Under the pieces are notes generated by a model, which ran no database searches, had not been told where the DNA came from, and saw only the letters and a list, made by a program, of their open reading frames with translations. Position numbers and translations under genes: made by a program. This document shows, in pieces, positions 12,778 to 18,934 of a stretch of 20,799 bases of DNA; the first letter of the stretch is position 1; each line of letters opens with the position of its first letter. This DNA is from UBA6065 sp038063975. GTDB taxonomy: Bacteria > Patescibacteriota > Minisyncoccia > Phycocordibacterales > UBA6065. The stretch covers positions 1-20,799 of the forward strand of contig JBBTTY010000034.1 of NCBI GenBank assembly GCA_038063975.1. Reading direction: 5' to 3'.

Positions 12778-14960
12778 GTTTCTATTATAAGAGGTTTTTT
12801 ATCGGCTATGTTTTTTTCGGGCATGTCAGACCAGATTTCTTCTGTAATGAATGGTACAAATGGATGGAGGATTTTGAGAAATCTCACCAAGGTGTGCAGG
12901 AGAAACTGTTTTCTGGATTTTTTGTCGGCAGAGTTCCCGTTTTTAAATATGTCTTTACTATTTTCCAGTATGATGTCGGCGAATTCGTGCCAGACGTATG
13001 CATATATCTTTTCGGCAACGAGATAATATTTGAACTCTTCCATTTCTTTATTAATCTCTTTCAAGAGTTTGTCTTGTTCGACAACGAGTTTGGCGTCGCC
13101 AGGAGAGAATGCGACAAATTTTTCGTCATATATTTCACCTATGGCAGATGTGAGGACGAAACGAGTTATATTCCAAAGTTTGTTTGAAAAGTTTTTATAT
13201 GCGCGGATCTTGTCTTCAGACATTTTGATGTCGTTTCCGGGACCAGTGGCAACGATGAGAGACATACGCACGGCGTCAGTGCCATATTTTTCGCACATGG
13301 AGAGCGGGTCGATTGCCCCAGCTGATTTTGACATTTTTGAACCGTCTGCGTTTCGTATGAGGCCGTGGAGATATACTGTCTTGAATGGCACTTCATCTAG
13401 GAGGTATGTGGACATGAGAATCATACGTGCCACCCAGAAAAATATGATATCGTATCCTGTTTCCAGAACGCTTGTCGGATGATATGTCATTAGATCAGCT
13501 GTTTTTTCTGGCCAGCCAAGCGTTGAAAATGTCCATAAACCAGATGAGAACCATGTATCGAGCGTATCCTCGTCTTGTGTCCAGTCTGCGCCTTTTGGAG
13601 GCTCTATATCGCAGTATATCTGGTCTCCCTTGTACCAAACAGGGATCCTGTGACCATACCAAATCTGACGCGAAATACACCAGTCGCGGAGATTTTCTAT
13701 CCAGTGTGTGTAAACTTTTTCAAATCGGTCCGGAATTATCGTCACATCATTTTTGTCTTTGCCGATAGCCCGGCGCATGAGATCCTTCAGAGTTTTATTT
13801 TTGTGCGAAGCGATTTTTTTATTTACATTTATAAACCACTGGAGTTTTGGTAGTGGCTCGATCACACCACCAGTTCTCTCCGCAGTGGCGATATTTTGAG
13901 GAATTTGCTCTTCTTTTTCCAAAAGGTTTTGGGACTTGAGCCATTCAATGACAGCCGTTCGCGCCTCTGCCACTTTTTTATCTTTTAGAAGGGGCGAGTC
14001 AACGGACATTCTGGCGTATTCATTTATAACAGGAACGATAGGAAGTTTGTGTCTCTCCGCAATTTCCCAATCGACATGACTGTGAGCAGGCGTCACACCG
14101 ACGGCGCCTGTGCCGAATGCAGGATCGACAGCTGTATCGCCGACAATTTTTATATGAATTTTTGCTCCAGCAAAATCAATATCATATTCTTTTCCTATAA
14201 ATATTTTGTATCGTAGGTCATCGGGATGAACTGCGACAGCTGTATCGCCGACTTTTGTTTCTGGACGAGTCGTGGCAATGGAAATAGGGAAGTCCTTTGA
14301 ATATTTGAATGTATAAAACGTACCTGTGCCTTCCTTGTAAACAATCTCATCATCTGAAATTGTTGTCTGGCCTTTTGGATCCCAATTGACTATGCGATAG
14401 CCGCGATAAATCAATCCGTCGTCGTACATTTTTTTAAATGCGGTTCGGACGGCGAAATTTCTTTTGTCGTCGAGCGTAAATGCTTCGCGTGACCAATCGA
14501 CAGACGCGCCAAGTTTTTTTATTTGGCTAACAATAATGTCATGACTTTGTTTTGCATAAGCGTCAACGCGTTTCAAAAGTTCTTCACGTCCTAGGTCCTG
14601 CCTCCTTTTCCCCTCTTCTTTATATATGATGCCTTCAACTTTTGATTGAGTGGCTATAGCCGCATGATCAGTACCCGGAATCCAGAGAGTTCGAAAACCT
14701 CGCATGCGATGGTAGCGCGTCATTATATCCTCCAGCGTCGTCGCCAAAGCATGGCCCATATGAAGTGTTCCCGTCACATTCGGCGGCGGCTGGACAATAG
14801 AAAAAACAGGCGCGTCGGCTCTCGTGACGCCTTTTTCTATGCACGTGTCAGGATTAAAAAAACCGCTTTCTTGCCAAGATTTATAGATTTTTTCCTCCGT
14901 TACTTTCGGGTCGTACGGCTTGAGGAATTTGGCGGGGATATTGGGCTGTTTTGACTCCAT
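12765..14960 (-). CDS. valS: Valyl-tRNA synthetase
   Basis: 731-aa class I aminoacyl-tRNA synthetase that charges tRNA-Val. The HIGH-type motif is in PPPNVTGTLHMGHAL (near residue 66), the CP1 editing domain lies at about 200-380, and the KMSKS loop is GSKMSKSAG (near 541). The anticodon-binding helical domain ends shortly after FVPFITEEIWSDM. It is 150-200 residues shorter than typical bacterial ValS and lacks the C-terminal coiled-coil arm, as is common in reduced genomes. The ATG lies nine bases after an extended -10 box TGCTATTAT (minus strand 14978-14970), predicting a near-leaderless mRNA that continues into the PrsW gene. A tRNA-Val gene lies 1.2 kb upstream. Confidence 0.97.
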   Translation of the reverse strand: MESKQPNIPAKFLKPYDPKVTEEKIYKSWQESGFFNPDTCIEKGVTRADAPVFSIVQPPPNVTGTLHMGHALATTLEDIMTRYHRMRGFRTLWIPGTDHAAIATQSKVEGIIYKEEGKRRQDLGREELLKRVDAYAKQSHDIIVSQIKKLGASVDWSREAFTLDDKRNFAVRTAFKKMYDDGLIYRGYRIVNWDPKGQTTISDDEIVYKEGTGTFYTFKYSKDFPISIATTRPETKVGDTAVAVHPDDLRYKIFIGKEYDIDFAGAKIHIKIVGDTAVDPAFGTGAVGVTPAHSHVDWEIAERHKLPIVPVINEYARMSVDSPLLKDKKVAEARTAVIEWLKSQNLLEKEEQIPQNIATAERTGGVIEPLPKLQWFINVNKKIASHKNKTLKDLMRRAIGKDKNDVTIIPDRFEKVYTHWIENLRDWCISRQIWYGHRIPVWYKGDQIYCDIEPPKGADWTQDEDTLDTWFSSGLWTFSTLGWPEKTADLMTYHPTSVLETGYDIIFFWVARMILMSTYLLDEVPFKTVYLHGLIRNADGSKMSKSAGAIDPLSMCEKYGTDAVRMSLIVATGPGNDIKMSEDKIRAYKNFSNKLWNITRFVLTSAIGEIYDEKFVAFSPGDAKLVVEQDKLLKEINKEMEEFKYYLVAEKIYAYVWHEFADIILENSKDIFKNGNSADKKSRKQFLLHTLVRFLKILHPFVPFITEEIWSDMPEKNIADKKPLIIETWPI

Positions 14961-14969
14961 ATAGGCAAA

Positions 14970-14978
14970 ATAATAGCA
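14970..14978 (-). promoter_or_regulatory. Extended -10 box of valS
   Basis: Minus-strand TGCTATTAT, nine bases before the valS ATG, within the 35-base gap between tsaD and valS. It suggests valS is transcribed apart from tsaD. Confidence 0.55.
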
Positions 14979-14995
14979 AAAATGGGCTTCTTTTA

Positions 14996-16192
14996 CTATA
15001 TACGAGGGCCGATAGGCAAAGTGCCAACCGCTTTTAGATGAATATCAAAACCCACAGCTTTCGATTTATTAAAATAACCAGCGAGGGCGATCATGAGACC
15101 ATTGTCTGTTGAATGATCGAATTGGGGCAGAAGTATTTTGATACTACATTCGGTCGCCAGTTTTTCTAGATGTTCGCGGATATTTGTGTTTGCTATGACA
15201 CCACCGCCTATGACGATAGTTTCCACAGCAAATTTTTCCACGGCTTTTTTCATTTTTGCCACAATGACGTCTGTGATGGCATCTTCAGCTTCGCGGGCAA
15301 TACCGCTCACCATTGTATTATCAAGAGGAACATTTTTTTCTTTTAATCTCTGCGTCAGATAGAGCACAGAAGTTTTTAGACCAGAAAAAGAAAAATCCAT
15401 GTCATTACTTTTTATCATAGGGCGGGGCAGAGGCTCGGGGCTCGTGATTCCTTTTTCTCGCGCTTCTCTCGCAAGTTTTGAAATAATCGGTCCGCCTGGA
15501 TATGGTAGACCGAGTGTGCGAGCGATCTTGTCAAAACATTCTCCTACGGCATCATCTCTCGTTTCACCCACAATTTTATAATTGCCAATTTTTTCAACCA
15601 AAACTATTTGAGTATGTCCGCCGGAAATGAGAAGGGAGAGGGCAGGATAAGAAATTTTTTTATCGAGCAATTTATAATCACCAGCTTTTTCTTTTTCTAT
15701 TAGAGCTGTGAGAACGTGTCCTTCCATATGATTGCAGGGAACAATTGGAATATTCCAAACATGGGAGAGAGCTCGAGCGAAATTGATACCAACCCATAGA
15801 GCCGGTTCTAATCCGGGGCCAACCGTAACGGCAATATAATCTACGTCAGGTTTTTTTGTATTTGAAATAAATTTCTTGAAATGCGGCAGGAGTTCCGATT
15901 CATTTTTCAAAATTTGATCAATCTCTGTCTCGTTTATTTTCACTTTTGTTTCTGTTCTTGCAAAATCCCCAGCCTCCGTCAGGGTTTTTACTAGTACAGG
16001 AATGAGATTTATTTGATGCTCTCTCTTGGCCAAGATGGGAAAAACACCGCCATATTGTGCGTGTATATCTATTTGCGAATGTACGGTATTGCCGAGGATT
16101 TTTACTGTCTCGCTCTCCTCATTCACTTCAATGAAACTAACAGCCGTCTCATCGCACGACGTTTCGATACCCAAAATTTTCACAGGTTTCAT
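14996..16192 (-). CDS. tsaD: tRNA N6-adenosine threonylcarbamoyltransferase TsaD
   Basis: 398-aa catalytic subunit for the t6A modification at position 37 of ANN-decoding tRNAs, working with TsaB, TsaC and TsaE (none in this window). Motifs: ILGIETSCDETA at the N-terminus, metal ligands in NHMEGH (about 147-152), SGGHTQIV, DDAVGECFDKIAR, PGGP and GGGVIANTNIR, and late DNGLMIALAG. Family members are usually 330-350 aa; the extra length is mainly an insertion near residues 85-120 (around KVKINETEIDQILKN). The start chosen is the ATG whose A is also the last base of the CCA end of tRNA-Val. The open frame continues upstream through the tRNA but this is not coding. A GTG nine bases further in is an alternative start. 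Confidence 0.95.
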   Translation of the reverse strand: MKPVKILGIETSCDETAVSFIEVNEESETVKILGNTVHSQIDIHAQYGGVFPILAKREHQINLIPVLVKTLTEAGDFARTETKVKINETEIDQILKNESELLPHFKKFISNTKKPDVDYIAVTVGPGLEPALWVGINFARALSHVWNIPIVPCNHMEGHVLTALIEKEKAGDYKLLDKKISYPALSLLISGGHTQIVLVEKIGNYKIVGETRDDAVGECFDKIARTLGLPYPGGPIISKLAREAREKGITSPEPLPRPMIKSNDMDFSFSGLKTSVLYLTQRLKEKNVPLDNTMVSGIAREAEDAITDVIVAKMKKAVEKFAVETIVIGGGVIANTNIREHLEKLATECSIKILLPQFDHSTDNGLMIALAGYFNKSKAVGFDIHLKAVGTLPIGPRI

Positions 16193-16267
16193 GGTGCGCG
16201 CACCAGAACTCGAATCTGGAACCCCATCCACGTCAAGGAAGTGCTCTACCAATTGAGCTATGCGCGC
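16192..16267 (-). tRNA. tRNA-Val (anticodon GAC) with encoded CCA
   Basis: Minus strand. Acceptor GCGCGCA/TGCGCGC, anticodon loop TTGACGT on stem CTTCC/GGATG (one T-T mismatch), T loop TTCGAGT. Discriminator at 16195, CCA at 16194-16192. The final A is the first base of the tsaD ATG. It begins 22 bases after the Nudix gene. Confidence 0.94.
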
Positions 16268-16289
16268 ATTATTACAGAACCACTTTACA

Positions 16290-16772
16290 CTATCGGAGTT
16301 CTTTTTCAATCTCGACTTTCTTTTTTAAAATGACGTCATTTTTTCCAAACGTAAAACTCGCCCGAATTTTTTCACCTGCCAAAACTTTCGGCAACCAGAA
16401 TATATCGTCAGGCCACATGGAAGAATAGGGAATATCATCGACTTTAAACCACTTTGGCTTCATTTCTTCACTCTCAACAATCTCGCCATCCCATTTAGAG
16501 CAAAAATAGACATGAACGACCTGATTCCAAGATTCGTTATGAGGAAAGGTAAAGGTCAATTCAGCAATTTTTGAAATCTCTTTTACTCGCACACCGATCT
16601 CTTCTTGTGTTTCCCGAATAGTAGCCTCCTCAATAGTTTCTCCGCCCGAAACTTTTCCACCCGCTCCGTTGAAACGACCCACTCCAAAGCCTCTTTTCTT
16701 CATAGCCAAACATATTTCAGAAATCTCATTTCCCGATCTTTTAATTAGAAAAAGAAGTGTCGCGTCTCTCAT
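16290..16772 (-). CDS. MTH1-like Nudix hydrolase
   Basis: 160-aa Nudix pyrophosphatase. The Nudix box GGKVSGGETIEEATIRETQEEIGV (in parts: GGKVSGGE, then RETQEEIGV) fits GX5EX7REUXEEXGU exactly. The preceding FNGAGGKV and the later SMWPDDIFWLPKVLAGEKI resemble human MTH1 closely enough to suggest cleaning of oxidised purine nucleotides such as 8-oxo-dGTP. The start at 16772 is preferred to an ATG 18 bases upstream because an extended -10 box TGCTACAAT lies exactly six bases before it and overlaps the upstream codons. Plausibly the first gene before tRNA-Val and tsaD on the same strand. Substrate assignment is by resemblance. Confidence 0.9.
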   Translation of the reverse strand: MRDATLLFLIKRSGNEISEICLAMKKRGFGVGRFNGAGGKVSGGETIEEATIRETQEEIGVRVKEISKIAELTFTFPHNESWNQVVHVYFCSKWDGEIVESEEMKPKWFKVDDIPYSSMWPDDIFWLPKVLAGEKIRASFTFGKNDVILKKKVEIEKELR

Positions 16773-16778
16773 AACAAA

Positions 16779-16787
16779 ATTGTAGCA
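16779..16787 (-). promoter_or_regulatory. Extended -10 box of the Nudix gene
   Basis: Minus-strand TGCTACAAT, six bases before the ATG at 16772. It decides the start codon. Confidence 0.6.
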
Positions 16788-16794
16788 CACAGTC

Positions 16795-16892
16795 TTGGCG
16801 GTGTAGTCGGGTTAGGTGCCTGTGGGTACAAGCCGTGTAAGGGTATTTTAGCATCTTTTCGTTCTCGAGATTGAGGTACTCGGGTCGGGGAT
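16795..16892 (+). repeat. Non-coding element, copy 1 of a diverged direct repeat
   Basis: About 98 bp that aligns with 18179-18278 by eye at roughly two-thirds identity. Shared blocks are TTGGCGGTG, TCGGGTTA, GTGG, CAAG, TAAGG, TAGCAT, TTTTCG, GGTAC and GGGTCGGGG in the same order. A CGGG/CCTG hairpin near 16810-16825 matches a CGGG/CCCG hairpin in the other copy, so pairing is kept although bases differ. No open frame is visible. It lies in the 188-base gap upstream of the Nudix gene and downstream of the DUF3800 gene. Function unknown. Confidence 0.6.
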
Positions 16893-16969
16893 AAGTAGCC
16901 TTGATTATTTAATTTGGTATTGATATATTGTATATGGTCGCGGGGCTTCGCGTCGCGCCCATCAAAAGT

Positions 16970-16997
16970 CGGTCTGGATTATTCCAGGCCGTTTTTT
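16970..16997 (+). terminator. Intrinsic terminator, plus-strand direction
   Basis: Stem CGGTCTGG (16970-16977) pairs with CCAGGCCG (16984-16991), loop ATTATT, then six T. The T run is on the plus strand, yet the only known gene here runs on the minus strand and ends inside the stem. It may end a plus-strand RNA covering the repeat element at 16795-16892, or work both ways. Confidence 0.65.
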
Positions 16998-17761
16998 GTT
17001 GTTTCTGTAAATAATTTTAGGCCGTAACCAAGAAGTTTACCCTCCACTCTTCGCAATTTTAGAGCTGTCACGTCACAGTATCTCCAATACTCATTAGGTA
17101 ATTTTTTATATTCGAAAATATGGTAAATAGCATAACAGTATAGGTCTGCCAGCTGTATTCCAATAGTGTTTTGAGAATCTGAATACAGAAGACGCTCTAC
17201 AATATTCGGTGTTTGTTGATACCAGATTCCAGTTTTTCCGAAACGCATACCATGATGAAGTCTCTCTAGATTATCCCCAATGAATTTTTTCTCTACCCGA
17301 CCTTCCCGTGGATCGATAATGACGATTCCGAGTGAATTATTTGTATCCATCAAATGCTTTTGAATTCTTTCCAAGAGAAACATATAGGCTGTGTCATAGG
17401 GATTTTGTGCAGGATATTTTTTCCAAAAAAATGACTTATCAATAACGGAGGATACAAGCACTACTGGAATCTTTTTCATTAAATCAGCTAGAGTTTCTTC
17501 AAGTAAATTGTATTGCGCTCTATCATGTAACTTTAAAGGTGACTCCTTATCCGGAATGTCTGGATTGGCGTATCTTATGTAATTAGATTTAAATTCGACG
17601 TCTTTATCGCCATAAAATTTCCATTTGATTTTCCTCAGATTTTCCTCAATTTTTTGCCGATCCGACTCGTCTATGATGCAAGCTGTCAAAACAAAAAACT
17701 CCGAACCGTCTTGGCTTATCGGTGTAGTATCTCCAGATTCATCTATGTAGATTATTTTCAT
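16979..17761 (-). CDS. DUF3800 domain protein
   Basis: 260-aa protein with the DUF3800 layout: N-terminal YIDESGDT (residues 5-12), a central IVIIDPREG (about 147-155) and a C-terminal GIQLADLYCYAIYH (about 202-215). The three conserved acidic positions (Asp/Glu in IDESG, Asp in IIDPR and Asp in QLADL) resemble an RNase H-like metal site; nuclease activity is inference, as the family is poorly characterised. It begins 12 bases after a membrane protein gene on the same strand and is probably co-transcribed with it. Two non-coding repeats flank the pair. DUF3800 genes are often found with mobile or defence genes and near structured RNAs, which makes this context notable. Confidence 0.88.
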   Translation of the reverse strand: MKIIYIDESGDTTPISQDGSEFFVLTACIIDESDRQKIEENLRKIKWKFYGDKDVEFKSNYIRYANPDIPDKESPLKLHDRAQYNLLEETLADLMKKIPVVLVSSVIDKSFFWKKYPAQNPYDTAYMFLLERIQKHLMDTNNSLGIVIIDPREGRVEKKFIGDNLERLHHGMRFGKTGIWYQQTPNIVERLLYSDSQNTIGIQLADLYCYAIYHIFEYKKLPNEYWRYCDVTALKLRRVEGKLLGYGLKLFTETTKNGLE

Positions 17762-17773
17762 ACTATCTTATCC

Positions 17774-18133
17774 TTAAAGTCTTGGAACGATTCCTCTATT
17801 TAAAGCGACAGTCGCCACCACACCAGCAATCGTTATCAAATTAATGACCAGAAAGAGAACTTTTTTTCTAGAAAGAGATTGTTCCGTACCTCCCTTCCTT
17901 GTAAAGAAAAGTGAATAAATAGAAACAACAATCGCGATGATGCCGTAAATAGAAACTATTCCCCATAGTAAATTACCTTCGTATCCAGATCCAATATGTA
18001 AGTCTCCTCCCTCTACCACCCCTTCAACCCAAAAATAATAGAAGGATGCAAACACCGTCGCCCACCAAACAGGAATAATAATCTGTGCGAGTAGGGCTAT
18101 CGTAGCGATAGTTTTCAATAGTGAATTGTTCAT
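17774..18133 (-). CDS. Three-helix membrane protein, first gene of the DUF3800 operon
   Basis: 119-aa protein of unknown family with three hydrophobic segments: about residues 8-36 (LLAQIIIPVWWATVFASFYY), 53-76 (LLWGIVSIYGIIAIVVSIYS) and 91-112 (VLFLVINLITIAGVVATVAL). The linker between helices two and three is polar and basic. The start at 18133 is chosen because an extended -10 box TGATATAAT (minus strand 18149-18141) lies seven bases before it; the frame is open further upstream but runs through the repeat element and promoter. It ends 12 bases before the DUF3800 gene. Together they may be a two-gene accessory unit. Confidence 0.75.
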   Translation of the reverse strand: MNNSLLKTIATIALLAQIIIPVWWATVFASFYYFWVEGVVEGGDLHIGSGYEGNLLWGIVSIYGIIAIVVSIYSLFFTRKGGTEQSLSRKKVLFLVINLITIAGVVATVALNRGIVPRL

Positions 18134-18140
18134 AACTAAA

Positions 18141-18149
18141 ATTATATCA
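18141..18149 (-). promoter_or_regulatory. Extended -10 box of the membrane protein-DUF3800 operon
   Basis: Minus-strand TGATATAAT, seven bases before the ATG at 18133. It fixes the start codon and predicts a leaderless mRNA. Confidence 0.6.
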
Positions 18150-18178
18150 CTTGAGCACTCGGGTCGCTCCGATAAAAA

Positions 18179-18278
18179 ATTTTGGCGGTGATGTCGGGTT
18201 AAGTACCCGTGGAGCAAGACCCCATAAGGACATACTAGCATTTTTCGAATTACTAAAATCAGGTACGTGGGTCGGGGT
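18179..18278 (+). repeat. Non-coding element, copy 2 of a diverged direct repeat
   Basis: Same orientation as the copy at 16795-16892 and 1.38 kb from it. It contains a CGGG-TTAAGTA-CCCG hairpin and a GACCCC (about 18219-18224) that can pair with GGGGTC at the 3' end (about 18276-18281), followed by TGGTTTTTG. This could be a folded RNA ending in a weak terminator. Just upstream, ACTCGGGTCG (18157-18166) repeats the 3' motif of copy 1. The 246-base gap between 18134 and 18379 holds this element and an inverted repeat, no gene. Confidence 0.55.
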
Positions 18279-18356
18279 CTGGTTTTTGAAAATGAGAAGT
18301 TTGAGGAGAATAATACAGGCGTCTCAAACAACCGAAAATAAGGCTCAACCATATAA

Positions 18357-18407
18357 GAATAAGACATTTGAGACACTGCCTAGGTATGTGTTTCGGGTGT
18401 CTTATTC
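18357..18407. repeat. Inverted repeat around the end of the 57-aa gene
   Basis: GAATAAGACA (18357-18366) and TGTCTTATTC (18398-18407) form a perfect 10-bp stem with a 31-nt loop that contains the stop codon of the minus-strand gene. The tail on the minus strand is only moderately T-rich, so its role as a terminator is uncertain. Confidence 0.5.
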
Positions 18408-18553
18408 GTTTGTATTTGTATCCTTTTATCAGCTTGCTGTTCATCAATTTGAAGCACAAAAAGCTCAGCCAACTCTTGGGCTGTCGAGTCAATGATTTTC
18501 TCATCATCCGCTTTTCTATGTTTATTAGATTTTTTAGTATCCGGATTATTCAT
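18380..18553 (-). CDS. Small acidic/basic 57-aa protein of unknown function
   Basis: A short minus-strand gene, MNNPDTKKSNKHRKADDEKI at the N-terminus, followed by a predicted helix STAQELAELFVLQIDEQQAD and a polar tail. It has no membrane segment. Support: codon use typical of a real gene, and an extended -10 box TGTTATAAT (minus strand 18573-18565) eleven bases before the ATG. Its stop falls inside the loop of a 10-bp inverted repeat. I do not recognise the family. The helical LAELFVLQIDEQ segment could mediate dimerisation or binding, but no function can be assigned. Confidence 0.7.
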   Translation of the reverse strand: MNNPDTKKSNKHRKADDEKIIDSTAQELAELFVLQIDEQQADKRIQIQTNKTPETHT

Positions 18554-18564
18554 AACAGGGTCAA

Positions 18565-18573
18565 ATTATAACA
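18565..18573 (-). promoter_or_regulatory. Extended -10 box of the 57-aa gene
   Basis: Minus-strand TGTTATAAT, the same sequence as at 3461 and 9486, eleven bases before the ATG at 18553. Confidence 0.6.
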
Positions 18574-18684
18574 TTGTGCGTAATCATCCAGTACAACCGC
18601 TTGATTTATTCCATGAATAGTATACGCTTGTAGTAATTCCTTGAAAAAGGTGAAATAAAAACTCCTCCGTTTAAAGACGGAAAA

Positions 18685-18834
18685 ATGCCTGCAAAGGATG
18701 AGAGAGTATTCCTGAAAAGGATTCGGTTTAACTTTCTCGTAATATCTGAGATGCCTGAAAAGGCCAAGCGTGACATCTTCCTGAATAAGGAAATGACAAG
18801 GGTATATGCCTGTGAAGGCCCGGGTGTGATCTAG
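18685..18834 (+). CDS. Possible 49-aa protein upstream of the phage-like module
   Basis: Open frame starting MPAKDERVFLKRIRFNFLVI, then SEMPEKAKRDIFLNKEMTRV and a short tail YACEGPGVI. Composition (Lys/Arg/Glu with regular Leu, Ile, Phe) suggests one or two amphipathic helices. A weak GACGGA lies about six bases before the ATG. The same stretch forms several short hairpins with GNRA-like loops, so a non-coding structured RNA is an alternative reading. Between it and the ParB-methyltransferase gene (18835-18934) there is only an A/T-rich hairpin GTTTTTTGC-TAT-GCAAAAAAC (about 18868-18888). Not recognised. Confidence 0.45.
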   Translation: MPAKDERVFLKRIRFNFLVISEMPEKAKRDIFLNKEMTRVYACEGPGVI

Positions 18835-18934
18835 AAACCCATCCGTCCCACAACCAAAAATCTTGGCGTTTTTTGCTATGCAAAAAACCGCAGTAGTAAA
18901 ATCACTTACTCATGTTAATAAGTTCTAAAATAAA

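Noticed and set aside
16193..16309. N-terminal extension of TsaD
   Set aside because: The open frame upstream of the tsaD ATG runs through a complete tRNA-Val gene, and the family N-terminus (ILGIETSCDETA) follows directly after the chosen ATG.
16911..16965. GC-rich palindrome near GGGGCTTCGCG as an origin or attachment site
   Set aside because: Several short inverted segments can be drawn but none is long or perfect, and no integrase, tRNA 3' end copy or origin motif is near.
18134..18376. N-terminal extension of the 119-aa membrane protein
   Set aside because: The upstream open frame crosses a -10 box and the non-coding repeat element, and its composition is unlike the rest of the protein.
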